From Chitinophagaceae bacterium (GTDB taxonomy: Bacteria > Bacteroidota > Bacteroidia > Chitinophagales > Chitinophagaceae): DNA of 64,000 nucleotides. Positions 51,747 to 62,500 of this stretch are shown here, in pieces; within the stretch, counting starts at the first letter, position 1, and each line of letters opens with the position of its first letter. Below the pieces are notes generated by a model. The model was given only the letters and a program-made list of their open reading frames with translations, did not search any database and was not told the origin of the DNA. Both the position numbers and the translations under genes were made by a program. The stretch is from positions 114,013 through 178,012 of the forward strand of contig SAIW01000011.1 of assembly GCA_004028795.1 (NCBI GenBank). The letters are read 5' to 3'.

Positions 51747-51814
51747 TGTTGGTGATTTTTTGGGGTTATGAATTTTAACAAGATAGCAATGATTTTTTGT
51801 TTATGCAATAGCAA

Positions 51815-53323
51815 CTATTTTTTCTTAAATGCATAAGCATCGTATTCTATAAAATCTGCTACCTTAATATCAATACCAACAACTGTATTATTTTCTGTTT
51901 TGAATTTGGTTGAAGTAATGCCAAATGAAGGATTGCTGAAGGTTACCAACCACTCATTATTATCCATATATTGTAATGCTGCGGTTAGGTTATTATGTCC
52001 GTTAAATTTTATAACGAGGTCTTTTTCTTTAGCTGCAATATCAATAGTGCTGTACAAAGTGTTTTCGTAACTGCCTGTATATGCTGCTAATGGAAGGGGA
52101 GGCATATTGCCTTTTACTCTTGCTTTCCAATCTGTAGTTTTTTTAGCATCTGCTTCTACTGCTGTTTCATGGGCAGGTAGTGCAGCTATACTTTTATTTG
52201 CATAAGGTGCGTTTAAGTAAGCATCAATAATCTGCATTCTTAGTAATTCAAAGAAGTTTTGATTATCCTGATTGGTTAAAATGGTTATAGCTAAATTTTC
52301 TTCGGGTATAAAACAGGTATTGGTTACAAAACCGTCTGCACCGCCTGTATGGCTATACACTTGTTTGCCATAATAATCGTTTATAAAAACACCTAAACCA
52401 TAACCTGTAAAATGTGTGGGCCCGTTTTTTCTGCTTGAAAGAATGGTACCCATTTGCCTTGTTCTTGCCAATACCTGCCACGGCAAAATTCGCTTACCGT
52501 TATACCTACCACTATCCAACTGCATTATTAACCATTTGCTTAAATCTTTAACACAGCTAACGATACTTCCTGCGGGAGCAAGATTATCAATTTTATCATA
52601 AGGTAATGCATGCAACTGCCCTGTAAAGCTGGTGGAATAAGGCTTTGCAGCATTAGGCATTTCACTCATGTTATAACCTAAAGTTTGTGTATTAGTCATT
52701 CCTAAAGGAGCAACTATACTGTCGTACACATATACCTCCCAAGGTTTGCCGCTAACAATGGGAATAATTTCACCAGCCGTTAAAAAACAACTGTTGCAAT
52801 AACCATAGTCTTGCCTGAATAAACCGGGAGGCTTTAAATACTGCATTTTATTAATGATGTCTTTACGACTGAGTGATGCATTCCAGAAGGTAAAATCTCC
52901 CTGAAATGTTTGTGTGCCGAGATGATGCGAGAGCATATCTCTTATGGTTACCAATTCAGTTGTATTCTTATCATACAATTTATAGTCAGGAAAATATTTA
53001 GTGATTTTATCGTTGAGTGAAAGCTTTTTGTTGTACTCTAATTGAGCCAAAGCTGTTCCTGTAAAGAGCTTGCTGTTGCTGGCAATCATGAATAAAGTGT
53101 TCTCATCAACAGGTGTTTTGGTTTCAATATCACGCACACCATAACCTTTCATTACAACTACTTTTCCATCCTTAATGACAGCAATAGCCAAACCGGGAAT
53201 ATCCCAATCTTTTATTCCTTTATTAATATAGCTGTCTAAACTATCCTTAATAAAAGAAGGTTGTGCAAAAAGGTGAAAAGAGAAAAGTGAAAGCGTAAAA
53301 ATGGAAACAAATATTTTTTTCAT
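51815..53323 (-). CDS. Serine hydrolase, beta-lactamase fold with C-terminal DUF3471-like domain
   Basis: A 502-residue exported protein (signal about 1-20, ending FAQ). The beta-lactamase/PBP-type catalytic domain covers about 25-375, with S-N-S-K in MIASNSKLFTGTALA, DYGYCNSCFL for the Tyr-x-Asn motif and YSHTGGADGF for the His-Thr-Gly triad. The C-terminal ~100 residues form a beta domain of DUF3471 type. Probably a periplasmic peptidase or esterase of unknown substrate. Last gene of a minus-strand run that includes ThuA and Dabb proteins. Confidence 0.88.
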   Translation of the reverse strand: MKKIFVSIFTLSLFSFHLFAQPSFIKDSLDSYINKGIKDWDIPGLAIAVIKDGKVVVMKGYGVRDIETKTPVDENTLFMIASNSKLFTGTALAQLEYNKKLSLNDKITKYFPDYKLYDKNTTELVTIRDMLSHHLGTQTFQGDFTFWNASLSRKDIINKMQYLKPPGLFRQDYGYCNSCFLTAGEIIPIVSGKPWEVYVYDSIVAPLGMTNTQTLGYNMSEMPNAAKPYSTSFTGQLHALPYDKIDNLAPAGSIVSCVKDLSKWLIMQLDSGRYNGKRILPWQVLARTRQMGTILSSRKNGPTHFTGYGLGVFINDYYGKQVYSHTGGADGFVTNTCFIPEENLAITILTNQDNQNFFELLRMQIIDAYLNAPYANKSIAALPAHETAVEADAKKTTDWKARVKGNMPPLPLAAYTGSYENTLYSTIDIAAKEKDLVIKFNGHNNLTAALQYMDNNEWLVTFSNPSFGITSTKFKTENNTVVGIDIKVADFIEYDAYAFKKK

Positions 53324-53351
53324 TTTCTTATATGTTGAACATGAAAGATAA

Positions 53352-54071
53352 TTATTTCTTATTCATGGCATATTTTATTCCGCCTAATAAATGATTAAGA
53401 AATTGATAGTCGCTTATATAGCAATCATCTGTATGCCCCAATGCGGTATAAAATATTCTGCCACCTTCAAATTGTTTGTACCAGCTTATAGGGTGTAAAG
53501 CTCCGTTCTCTCCACCGGTATAAGATTTTTCATCAACAGTAATTAAAATGTTTACACTATCAAAATGTGTTGATTTAAAATTGTACCACTCGTCAAAGTG
53601 AACGATAGTATCAGGAAGATTTTTATTAGCAATAAATTTTTTATCAACTACATGCAGTGTAGCTTTCTGTTGTTTAGGATGACTTTTAAAGTAAGCACCA
53701 ATCATTCTGTTATACCAAGGCCAGCCATATTCTGTATCAGTTGCTGCATGTACACCTACAAACCCGCCACCATTGTGAATATAATTTTCAAAAGCAGCTT
53801 GTTGTTCTTCATTCAATACATCTCCTGTAGTACTTAGAAAAATAACTGCCTTGTATTGTTTTAAATTATCGGTAGTGAATAAAGCTGCATCTGTTGTAGT
53901 ATCAACTATAAAATTATTTTCCTTACCCATTCTCGTTATAGCATCAATGCCTTTAGGGATAGATGCATGATGAAAACCTTTTGTTTTAGAGAAAACTAAA
54001 ATCTTCGGTTGTTTTTTATAAGTGAATGATAGTGCAATGAATGCAACTGCAATAAGAATAATTTTTTTCAT
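53352..54071 (-). CDS. ThuA domain protein
   Basis: A 239-residue exported protein (MKKIILIAVAFIALSFTYKK). The ThuA (trehalose-utilisation-like, amidotransferase-fold) domain covers about 22-235: LVFSKTKGFHHASIPKGIDA, KAVIFLSTTGDVLN, GGGFVGVHAATDTEYGWPWY and GRIFYTALGHTDDCY. Members are thought to act on sugars or glycosides; activity here is unproven. Neighbouring genes are 20-28 bp away, so an operon is likely. Confidence 0.88.
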   Translation of the reverse strand: MKKIILIAVAFIALSFTYKKQPKILVFSKTKGFHHASIPKGIDAITRMGKENNFIVDTTTDAALFTTDNLKQYKAVIFLSTTGDVLNEEQQAAFENYIHNGGGFVGVHAATDTEYGWPWYNRMIGAYFKSHPKQQKATLHVVDKKFIANKNLPDTIVHFDEWYNFKSTHFDSVNILITVDEKSYTGGENGALHPISWYKQFEGGRIFYTALGHTDDCYISDYQFLNHLLGGIKYAMNKK

Positions 54072-54091
54072 ATGGTATTATTTAACTGCAA

Positions 54092-54409
54092 TTATGCAGG
54101 AACGGAATCGTAAACTACTACTTTATTCCATAAATGTTTACAGTCCTCAACAAATTTTAAATGAACAGGATGTGTTTGATAAACTTCCTGTTCTTCTTTG
54201 TTATTAAAGATAAGCAACAATGAAAAACTGTAAGAAGTATCAATAACATCTCTATTGGTATCAGCTGGAAGGCCGATATGAAAATGTTGAATTTCTTTAA
54301 TAGCGGTTAATGATTGCAAACCGTTTAATAATGCATCAAAATCTTCTTTACTTGAAGGGTTTTGTAACCAGAAATAAACATGATGAATGAATGATTGAGA
54401 TAGTTGCAT
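54092..54409 (-). CDS. Dabb family (stress-responsive alpha/beta barrel) protein
   Basis: A 105-residue single-domain protein with a ferredoxin-like barrel: SFIHHVYFWLQNPSSKEDF at the start, LPADTNRDVIDTSYSFSLLL in the middle and YQTHPVHLKFVEDCKHLW near the end, all typical of Dabb proteins. Forms dimers in the family; ligand unknown. Between ThuA and a hypothetical exported protein in the same run. Confidence 0.88.
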   Translation of the reverse strand: MQLSQSFIHHVYFWLQNPSSKEDFDALLNGLQSLTAIKEIQHFHIGLPADTNRDVIDTSYSFSLLLIFNNKEEQEVYQTHPVHLKFVEDCKHLWNKVVVYDSVPA

Positions 54410-54418
54410 GATAAATGG

Positions 54419-55327
54419 TTATTGATATTTGATGTATTCGAATTTATAAAATTTTATTGCTTTACCTGTAAAATTACTATTGCTTTGCTCTTCTTTACAC
54501 AATGCAAGTGTACCGTCAAGATTGTATGAGAAAAAATAATTAGTAGAAGAGTTATAATTTTTTTGGTTGAAAGAATTTTGAATTTTAATACACTGATTTT
54601 GACTATTGTATTTGACTTCAGTTACTGTTTCATAAACTACTGAATTGGAAACTATTTTTGTTACTCTCCCATTTTTATTAAACTTATGAATATAAAGATA
54701 TTGACCCTGAATTTTGCCAGTACTATCTTTCCATGTTACAGATTTTGGAAGATTGTTATCATAGTATTCATATTCTATAATTCTTTCAATTTTATTTAAA
54801 CCAGTGTAGTTAACACCCCTTTTAATTAAATGATATTTATTATACGTTAAGTTTGAATAAGTAATTCTATTTTCATCTAATGCTGAAAAATGATTCATAG
54901 ATCTAGTTACAGTATCTGAATCATACTCAAAATTTGTAGTTTCTGTAGCAATACCACCTACTTTTCTATAATTAGAAAAAGTAACAACAGATTTTAATAT
55001 TTTATAGTCTTTATCATAGAAATTATTTACAACTTCTTGTTTTGTTTCAAAATTTTTATTTCGATTGGTTACATAACTATAAATGCTGTCTAAGTTTCCG
55101 TTTGTGTTATAAAAAAAGATTTCTCTAAAAATGAGTTTAGCTTTCGTGGTATCACCCCATGAATTATATTTTATAACTCTTTGGATCTTATTTTGCTTAG
55201 CTAATTCATTATTCAAAGGGTTACTTAAAATTCTTGATATTGTATCAGATAATAAAAACCTCTCTTGCCCGTATAAACAAACAGGTAAAGTAAAAATCAT
55301 GAGTAGTAAAAATTTATAATATTTCAT
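54419..55327 (-). CDS. Exported protein with YD/RHS-like beta repeats, unknown function
   Basis: A 302-residue protein with a signal peptide (KYYKFLLLMIFTLPVCLYGQ). The body consists of repeated two-strand units such as FFYNTNGNLDSIYSYV, VKYNSQNQCIKIQNSF and FSYNLDGTLALCKEEQ. These resemble the antiparallel repeats of YD-type proteins but lack a full RHS consensus. The ATG at 55327 is preferred; its stop is 9 bp before the Dabb gene and its start 1 bp after the mutase stop. Role unknown. Confidence 0.6.
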   Translation of the reverse strand: MKYYKFLLLMIFTLPVCLYGQERFLLSDTISRILSNPLNNELAKQNKIQRVIKYNSWGDTTKAKLIFREIFFYNTNGNLDSIYSYVTNRNKNFETKQEVVNNFYDKDYKILKSVVTFSNYRKVGGIATETTNFEYDSDTVTRSMNHFSALDENRITYSNLTYNKYHLIKRGVNYTGLNKIERIIEYEYYDNNLPKSVTWKDSTGKIQGQYLYIHKFNKNGRVTKIVSNSVVYETVTEVKYNSQNQCIKIQNSFNQKNYNSSTNYFFSYNLDGTLALCKEEQSNSNFTGKAIKFYKFEYIKYQ

Positions 55328-55328
55328 G

Positions 55329-56888
55329 CTATTTATACTCCCCAAAAACTTTTCTTAAAGCATCTGCTATTTCACCTAAAGTGCAATAATTTTCAACGGC
55401 TTCAATTACTAAAGGCATTAAGTTGGTTTGCCCTGTTGCAGCAATGGCAATACTTTCAAGACATTGATTAATTTTTGCATTGTCTCTTTTGGCTTTTAAA
55501 GCTTTTAGTTTTTCAATTTGTGTTAATCTAATACTATCATCAATTTTAAAGGGTGGTACCGGTTCTTCTTTCTCAACGGTAAACTGATTGACACCTACAA
55601 TTATCTTCTTTTTTGTTTCAATTTTTTGTTGATACTCGTAAGCACTTTTTGCAATTTCATTTTGTATAAAGCCTTGTTCTATGGCACTTACACTGCCACC
55701 TATTGCGTCTATTTGTTCAATTAAAATCGTGACTTTTTCTTCTATTTCTTTAGTTAGACTTTCAATGAAATAACTTCCTGCCAATGGGTCAACTGTATCT
55801 GCAACGCCACTTTCATAAGCAACAATCTGTTGTGTTCTTAAAGCAATACGGGCAGCTTCTTCGGTTGGTAAGCTTAGTGCTTCATCGTAACCATTGGTAT
55901 GCAAACTTTGTGTGCCACCCAATACCGCAGCTAAAGTTTGAATAGTTACCCTGCTTATATTATTTAAAGGTTGTTGTGCCGTTAATGTACTGCCGCCAGT
56001 TTGTGTATGAAAGCGAAGCATCATAGCTTTTTCATCAGTTGCACCTAATTCTTTCATCATCTTAGCCCACATAGTTCTTGCAGCTCTGAATTTAGCCACT
56101 TCTTCAAACAAATTATTATGGCTGTTAAAAAAGAAGGAGAGCCTTTTGCCAAACACATTAATATCCAAGCCTTTTGCCTGTGCTGCCTGCACATAAGCTT
56201 TACCGTTGCTTAATGTAAAAGCAATTTCCTGTACTGCCGTACTTCCTGCTTCTCGAATATGATAACCGCTGATTGAAATGGTGTTCCACTTAGGCAACTC
56301 TTTGCTGCACCACTCGAATATATCTGTAATAATTCTCATGGATGGTTTGGGAGGATAGATATAGGTTCCTCTTGCAGCATATTCTTTTAAAATATCATTT
56401 TGAATAGTACCTGATATTTTTTGTAAATCGGCTCCTTGTTTTTTTGCTAATGCAACATACAATGCTAACAGTATAAAACCTGTTGCATTAATCGTCATAG
56501 AAGTAGAAACGGCTTCTAATTTTATGCCGGCAAACAATTGCTCCATATCTTCTAAGCTATCAATGGCAACACCTGTTTTGCCAACTTCACCTTCTGCTAA
56601 TTCATGGTCGCTATCGTAACCTATTTGTGTAGGTAAATCAAGTGCAACACTTAAACCGCTTACACCTTGCGATAATAAATAATGATAACGTTTATTACTT
56701 TCTTCTGCTGTTGAAAAACCTGCATACTGCCTCATCGTCCAGAGCTTACCTCTGTACATATCAGGCTGAATGCCTCTTGTAAAGGGGAATTCAGCGGGTT
56801 GCTGAATGATATTGTCAGTTAGGTCTTTGGCAGTATAAACCTGTTTTATTTCAATATTACTATCCGTATATTTTTTTTCATCATTCAT
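55329..56888 (-). CDS. Methylmalonyl-CoA mutase-like large subunit without B12 domain
   Basis: A 519-residue protein covering only the substrate-binding TIM-barrel part of the adenosylcobalamin acyl-CoA mutases. Visible: [91 protein letters not shown]. The tail [18 protein letters not shown] ends where the cobalamin domain would begin. The Tyr in RQYAGF and the Arg before TYIYP agree with methylmalonyl-CoA rather than isobutyryl-CoA mutases, but specificity is inferred. It needs a separate cobalamin-binding subunit, which is not in the window. Confidence 0.85.
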   Translation of the reverse strand: MNDEKKYTDSNIEIKQVYTAKDLTDNIIQQPAEFPFTRGIQPDMYRGKLWTMRQYAGFSTAEESNKRYHYLLSQGVSGLSVALDLPTQIGYDSDHELAEGEVGKTGVAIDSLEDMEQLFAGIKLEAVSTSMTINATGFILLALYVALAKKQGADLQKISGTIQNDILKEYAARGTYIYPPKPSMRIITDIFEWCSKELPKWNTISISGYHIREAGSTAVQEIAFTLSNGKAYVQAAQAKGLDINVFGKRLSFFFNSHNNLFEEVAKFRAARTMWAKMMKELGATDEKAMMLRFHTQTGGSTLTAQQPLNNISRVTIQTLAAVLGGTQSLHTNGYDEALSLPTEEAARIALRTQQIVAYESGVADTVDPLAGSYFIESLTKEIEEKVTILIEQIDAIGGSVSAIEQGFIQNEIAKSAYEYQQKIETKKKIIVGVNQFTVEKEEPVPPFKIDDSIRLTQIEKLKALKAKRDNAKINQCLESIAIAATGQTNLMPLVIEAVENYCTLGEIADALRKVFGEYK

Positions 56889-56908
56889 GGCAATCGTTTA
56901 AAAGGCGG

Positions 56909-57421
56909 TTATAATAGTTGTTTGGCTTCATAACTTAAAGCTTCGCTAACAACTTCGTGCATATTTCCTCTTTCATCGTTCATTGAAAATTCAAGTAACA
57001 TTTTATTAAGGTCTAATCCTGTAGCATTGGCAGGCAAAACATTAGCCATCTGATTAATGATAAGCATATTTTGTTCTTTTAAATTTTTTACAGCAACCCA
57101 TGCATTGCTGCTTACATAAATCTGTTGCGTTATGTTATAATCAAATTCCTGTTTAATGCTCTGGTTTAATAATAACTGCATTTCTTTAGCAGATAAACCC
57201 GGTTCATTTACACGTGCAATTAAATTAGGCAATGCAATTCTGTCAACTAATAAAGTAAGCCTTTCATAAGCCTGCAGTTGAAGTGTAACGTTTGTTCCTT
57301 TTAATATTTTTGCTTCTTCTTCTTTTTTACTTTCTTTTCGCTGCACCCAAAAAATAAACCCTAAGAAAAGGGCAATTAATAATGCAATGGCAATGCTTAA
57401 AACAGTTTCTGTACTACTCAT
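56909..57421 (-). CDS. Conserved hypothetical membrane-anchored protein
   Basis: A 170-residue protein with one N-terminal transmembrane helix (LSIAIALLIALFLGFIFWV), then a soluble helical domain (LQAYERLTLLVDRIALPNLI, LLLNQSIKQEFDYNITQQIY). Found in Bacteroidota as a DUF-type family; I do not know its function. It lies 20 bp upstream of the mutase-like gene and is the first gene of the run. A TATTTTTG box sits 16 nt before its ATG. Confidence 0.7.
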   Translation of the reverse strand: MSSTETVLSIAIALLIALFLGFIFWVQRKESKKEEEAKILKGTNVTLQLQAYERLTLLVDRIALPNLIARVNEPGLSAKEMQLLLNQSIKQEFDYNITQQIYVSSNAWVAVKNLKEQNMLIINQMANVLPANATGLDLNKMLLEFSMNDERGNMHEVVSEALSYEAKQLL

Positions 57422-57437
57422 TCAAAATGTGTTTGTA

Positions 57438-57445
57438 CAAAAATA
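57438..57445 (-). promoter_or_regulatory. Candidate -7 box of the minus-strand run
   Basis: TATTTTTG on the minus strand fits TAnnTTTG, 16 nt before the ATG at 57421. The same octamer serves the divergent IscA-like gene. Confidence 0.35.
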
Positions 57446-57535
57446 ACTGTATCAGTTTTATTGTAAGCTATAGATTGAGTATCATCTTTTTCGTATAGCG
57501 TAAGCCTCAACTTTTCTATTTGTAAATTAGCATTG

Positions 57536-57543
57536 TATTTTTG
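57536..57543 (+). promoter_or_regulatory. Candidate -7 box of the IscA-like gene
   Basis: TATTTTTG fits TAnnTTTG, 17 nt before the ATG at 57561. A TTTG at 57519-57522 is closer than normal -33 spacing. Confidence 0.35.
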
Positions 57544-57560
57544 TAAAAGAAATTTTAAGT

Positions 57561-57905
57561 ATGGAAACAACAGTGTCTGCACCGGTTAGCTTTACGGAAA
57601 AAGCTATTAATGAATTGAAAAGATTAATAAATGAAGAAAGCTTTGATACTACTCAAAAATTAAGGGTGGGAGTGAAGGGTGGTGGTTGCAGCGGATTGAG
57701 TTATGTATTAGGTTTTGATGCACAGCAGGCAGATGATGATGTATACGAATTTGAAGGATTACCGTTTATTATGAACAGAAGCCATGGCTTGTATTTATAT
57801 GGAATGACGATTGATTGGCAGGATGGTTTGAACAGCAGAGGGTTTACTTTTACTAACCCAAATGCCAGTAAAACCTGCGGCTGCGGAAGTTCTTTCAGCG
57901 TTTAA
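57561..57905 (+). CDS. Iron-sulfur cluster assembly protein, IscA/HesB family
   Basis: A 114-residue A-type carrier that receives and delivers Fe-S clusters. It has the HesB/IscA fold, starting FTEKAINELKRLI, with the three ligand cysteines in GGGCSGLSYVLGF and CGCGSSFSV at the C-terminus. I cannot choose between IscA, SufA and ErpA types. It stands alone, divergent from the mutase run, with a bidirectional terminator behind it. RimO in this window is one Fe-S client by general knowledge. Confidence 0.92.
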   Translation: METTVSAPVSFTEKAINELKRLINEESFDTTQKLRVGVKGGGCSGLSYVLGFDAQQADDDVYEFEGLPFIMNRSHGLYLYGMTIDWQDGLNSRGFTFTNPNASKTCGCGSSFSV

Positions 57906-57928
57906 TTTTTTGTGAGTTGATAGTAGTA

Positions 57929-57960
57929 AAAAGCTCCTTTAAAATTTTAAAGGAGCTTTT
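57929..57960. terminator. Bidirectional terminator
   Basis: A perfect 32-bp palindrome, AAAAGCTCCTTTAAAA followed by its complement TTTTAAAGGAGCTTTT, between the convergent IscA-like and DUF6600 genes. It carries T-runs for both strands. Confidence 0.85.
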
Positions 57961-57977
57961 GTATTTATATTTAGTTG

Positions 57978-59234
57978 TTAATTTCTGCCCGGTCTTCCGC
58001 TATCTCTTCTTCCCTGTGGTTGTGGTCTGTTTTGTTGCGGAGCAGGTCTTTGCTGTTGCGTTTGCATAATTGGTCGCTGTTGTTGCGGTTGTGGCCTTTG
58101 TGGCATTGGTTGATTATGCGTTACTACTGAGCCTCTTTCAGGTCTGCTTGGGTCCTGCATAATGGGTCTTCTGGGCTCCGGTTGCGGTCTAACAGGCAAA
58201 TCTGGTCTCTCAGGTCTTACAGGGCTTGGATTATTAGGTTGTTGCGGTTGCAGTGTTGGAACACTCGGTCTTCTATCAGGCTCCTTTGGTCTGTTTGGAG
58301 CAGGAGTCGGATTAACAGGAATTGGTGTTACAACAGGCCTTTCCGGTGGTCTTGCAGGGTTTGTATTATCGGGTTGTGCCTGCGAAGGTGTATTAGGCCT
58401 TCTATCGTCTCTTTCTACAGGTCTTGGAGGATTCTGATTGTTATCCGGTCTTCCAACATTATTATCATTTCTGTTAACCCTTGGTCTGTAAACAGTAAAG
58501 TTATTATTGCCAACTTCCTGTCCGGGTCTGTTAGCATCTCTTACCTGAACAGTTTGAAGAGGCCTTCCTATATTTCTTTCAACATCACGTCTATCAGGGC
58601 CTTGTAAATATCTGCTGCCACGATATTCGTTGGTATTATTAATAATAGTTGTATTGTTTATAACGGTTACGTTATTTGAACGGTTTAAGTAATAATTATT
58701 AATGTTTGAAAAACCCATGTATCTGTTAGGAACAAAGCACCAACGTTCTCCAGGAATATTTCCGAATGAAGCACCGATACTGATGCTTATGCCCGGAGAC
58801 AAAGGAGCCCAGCCATAGTATCCGCCACCGCTTCTCCAGCTTACCCAGGCAGGTGCCCATTCATAACCGGGAACCCAAAACCAACCGTAAAAGGGATCAT
58901 AATCCCAACGGCCATAATGGAAAGGAGCCCAACCCCAGTTATAGTTGGAAGCCCATGTCCAACCATAATTGGTATAAATCCAATGTCCGGAAGATTGATA
59001 TGGAACAAAGCCGGATTCATAGGCAATCCAAACCCTGCCATACTGCGGGTAATCAACCCATCTGCCGTAAGGCGTTAATTCATTATAAAATACATTAAAA
59101 GAAATTTCAGGTTGCTGTGTGTTATCGTACACTTCTTGTTGTGCGGGTTGAGCAACAGTTTGTGATACATAGCATGAAGTAGCAGTAAAAGCAAATACTA
59201 CTGCTACAGATGCTATTTTAATATAGGTTTTCAT
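57978..59234 (-). CDS. DUF6600 lipoprotein with Trp-rich and Pro-rich domains
   Basis: A 418-residue predicted lipoprotein (MKTYIKIASVAVVFAFTATS, lipobox TATSC). Residues about 40-150 repeat aromatic units such as YGRWVDYPQYGRVWIAYE, YNWGWAPFHYGRWDYDP and WVPGYEWAPAWVSWR, the DUF6600 pattern. From about 220 onward it is Pro/Arg/Gln/Asn-rich and disordered, ending QGRRDSGRPGRN. Probably an envelope protein; function unknown. The long antisense frames here are composition effects. ATG 59234 is chosen over a start 6 codons earlier. Confidence 0.8.
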   Translation of the reverse strand: MKTYIKIASVAVVFAFTATSCYVSQTVAQPAQQEVYDNTQQPEISFNVFYNELTPYGRWVDYPQYGRVWIAYESGFVPYQSSGHWIYTNYGWTWASNYNWGWAPFHYGRWDYDPFYGWFWVPGYEWAPAWVSWRSGGGYYGWAPLSPGISISIGASFGNIPGERWCFVPNRYMGFSNINNYYLNRSNNVTVINNTTIINNTNEYRGSRYLQGPDRRDVERNIGRPLQTVQVRDANRPGQEVGNNNFTVYRPRVNRNDNNVGRPDNNQNPPRPVERDDRRPNTPSQAQPDNTNPARPPERPVVTPIPVNPTPAPNRPKEPDRRPSVPTLQPQQPNNPSPVRPERPDLPVRPQPEPRRPIMQDPSRPERGSVVTHNQPMPQRPQPQQQRPIMQTQQQRPAPQQNRPQPQGRRDSGRPGRN

Positions 59235-59424
59235 GGTGTAAAGTTTATGCATGAATGTTTATTAATTACAATGAAAAAAGAGTGCCACCTTTTTTATTGT
59301 TTTGTTAATTTAATAAACTACTATTTTGACACTTTAGAACATGAAAAGTTACATTCGGATAAAAACCCATGTTTCATTTTCACCATCATTTTTACTGTGT
59401 TTTATGTCGAAAATTAAAAAATGC

Positions 59425-59453
59425 AAAAAAGCCACTATTTCTATAGTGGCTTT
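59425..59453 (-). terminator. Terminator of the metal efflux operon
   Basis: GCCACTAT (59431-59438) and ATAGTGGC (59443-59450) form an 8-bp stem flanked by A-run and T-run. On the minus strand it is followed by six T. It lies about 80 bp past the RND pump stop. Confidence 0.75.
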
Positions 59454-59455
59454 AT

Positions 59456-59477
59456 AATCCCTAATTTATAAGGGATT
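59456..59477. repeat. AATCCC hairpin repeat, third copy
   Basis: AATCCCTAATTTATAAGGGATT, then GTGTA; same family as the copies at 1260-1277 and 1362-1382, here between the operon end and its terminator. The rest of the 59235-59528 spacer shows no gene. Confidence 0.55.
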
Positions 59478-59528
59478 GTGTATAGCAAAAAAAGTAATAT
59501 ACCCATGGTAATACTACTGGTATATTTA

Positions 59529-62500
59529 TTATTCTTTAGTTAGTTCTTCATTATCTAAAAAGTGCGATTTATACTTTTCATTTATGTTTTTATAACTCCA
59601 TGCAAAAATTGATGGGAAAACCCACAGCGAGAATATCATAGCACATAGAATACCGCCTATAACAACTCTTGCTAATGGTCTGGAGCTTTCTGAACCAATA
59701 CCATGCGAAATTGCAGCAGGTAATAAACCTATTGCAGCCATCATTGCCGTCATCATTACCGGACGTATTCTTGAGTTTACACCTAATTTAATTGCAGCAT
59801 ACAGAGAGCTTGATTTTCCCTTTATTTTATCGAGATTTTGCTTGAAAACAGTAATTAACAAAACTCCATCCTGAATACAAATTCCGAATAAAGCAATAAA
59901 ACCAATACCTGCAGAAATACTAAAATTAGTTCCTGTAATATGTAAAGCGAGTAACCCTCCAACAATTGCAAACGGAACATTTAAAAACACCAATGCTGCG
60001 TCTTTTAAATTTCCGAACATGGTAAATAATAGTAGAAATATTAAAGCCAGACTTATAGGCACTACCTGAGCAAGCCTGTTTTCTGCTCTTTTTTGATTTT
60101 CAAAATCTCCCTGCCATGCCATTGTGTAACCACGTTTTAATTGCACTACTTTATTTACTTTTTCCTGTGCTTCTGCAATAGTGCTACCCATATCTCTTCC
60201 TCTCACAGAAAACTTTAATGCTGCGTAACGTTCATTATCATCTCTGAAAATTAAACAAGGCCCCGTTTTTTGAGAAATAGTAGCTATTTCTTTAATAGGA
60301 ACTTTAGAACCTGTTTGTGTTGGCACTAAAATGTTACCGATATCTTCTGCATTTTTTCTAAATTCTTCAGGAAAGCGAACACGAATATCAAAAGTTTTAA
60401 TGCCCTCATAGAGTGTAGATGCTGCTAAACCTCCAATTGCCATAGCAACAACCGAGTTTGCATCGGCAGTTGAAACGCCATACAATGCCATTTTTTGTTG
60501 GTTTAGACTGATATCTAATTCAGGTTGGCCAATGTTGTGTTTTACACCTAAATCTTCAATACCATTAACGTTTCTGAGAATATTATACACTTCATTTATT
60601 TTCCCTTCCATGTAATTCAGTGAATCGCCATATACTTTTACGCAGATGGAACCTTTTACACCGGATACTGCTTCTTCAACATTATCCATAATGGGTTGCG
60701 AGAAGTTGAGGTTTACTCCGGGAATTACTGAAAGTTTTTTATTCATCTCGTCAATTAATTCTTCTTTGGAGATTTTAGGATTCCATTCTTCTTCCGGATA
60801 TAGCATTACTGAAAATTCATTGTTATAAAACCCTGCCACATCAGTTCCGTCATCCGGTCTTCCTGTTTGCGAAACACAATATTTTACTTGTGGAAATTGT
60901 ATAAGAATCTTTCTAGCCTGAGCAGACATCTCAACAGATTTATCTAATGAAATACTATACGGCGTTTGAATACGAAGCCATATAGAACCTTCATTTAATT
61001 CAGGTAAAAATTCAGAACCTAAATATTTGAAAGAATAAAAACCTACCACCATTACTATTAATGAAAGTGGAATAATAATCTTCCTCAGTTTAAAAGATCT
61101 AACAAAACCATTCAGCATAAATCCGGTTAAATGATGCACAAACGGATTGTGTTTTTCTTTTACATTTTTCTTAAGCAATAAACTTATTAAAACAGGAACC
61201 AACGTTAAAGTAGTTATTAATGCACCTAACAAGGCAAAGCCTAATGTGTAAGCTAAAGGCGAAAACATTTTGCCTTCAACTTTCTGGAAAGCAAAAATGG
61301 GAAGTAAGCCTGTAATAATAATTACTTTAGCAAAGAAGATTGCTTTACCTAAGTGAGCTCCGTTGTTTTTAATTAAACCTAATTTGGCAATCTTATTAAA
61401 CCTATTCATGCCAAGCTCCATAGACTTATGGTCTAAAATTACGAACATCCCTTCAACCATTACAACAGCACCATCTATAATAATTCCAAAATCAACCGCA
61501 CCTAATGAAAGCAAATTGGCACTCATGCCCATTAAATGCAGGCAAATAAATGCAAACAATAAAGCCATTGGAATAATAATAGAAACTATTAGCGTTGTAC
61601 GCCAATTGAACATGAATAGTGATACTAACAATGTAACCAATAAAATACCTTCAATTAAATTATGCAATACAGTATGTGTAGCATATTCAATTAAATCTGA
61701 ACGGTCGTAATAAGAAACAATTTTTGTATCGGCAGGTAAAACTGTTGTATTTAGTTTATTAATTTGTTGTTTTACTGCATCTACTACTTTTGATGGGTTT
61801 TCACCTTTTCGCATTAATACAATTGCCTCTACTACATCAGATTCGTCTGTCAAATTTCTTTTGCCGTTCTTATCTGTTAATCCATCTGCTCTTGCTACCC
61901 ATCCTAATCTCGGCACATTAGATACTTTAACCTCAGCAACATCTTTCACTAAAACAGGTACACCATTATTGTTGTTGATAATAATATTCTTTATTTCATT
62001 AATATCGTTCAATAAACCGATACCACGTACAACATAAGCCTGATTGTTTTGAATAATAACATCTCCGCCAATGTTGATATTTGTTTTTTGCACCGCTGTA
62101 TAAACATCTAAAGGAGTAATGCCCAGGGAAGTTAATTTACCCGGGTCAACTTTTATTTCATAAGCTTTTGTTTTCCCACCAAAACTTACAATATCTCCAA
62201 CACCGGGTACTGCTCTTAATCTTCTGTCAATAACCCAATCCTGCATTGTTTTTAATTCTCTTGCATCTCTTACGTCGCTTCTTAATGTATAACGAAAAAT
62301 TTCTCCTGTCGGGCCTGTAGGTGGTTGAACAGATGGATTAATGTTTGGCGGTAATGTTGCATTCTGCAATAAATTCATTACCTGTTGCCTTGCCTGCGGG
62401 TCTTTAACATCATCATCAAAAATTAATTTAACATAAGACAATCCGAAAATGGAAGTTGAACGTAAACTTATTTTTTGCTGAACCGGATTTAAGGCAATTT

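Noticed and set aside
58162..58607. Long antisense frames (Gly/Leu-rich and Arg/Ser-rich) opposite the DUF6600 gene
   Set aside because: They are by-products of the proline-rich coding composition on the other strand.
59292..59310. Sigma-54-like TGGCAC upstream of the DUF6600 gene
   Set aside because: The -12 GC element is missing at the required spacing.
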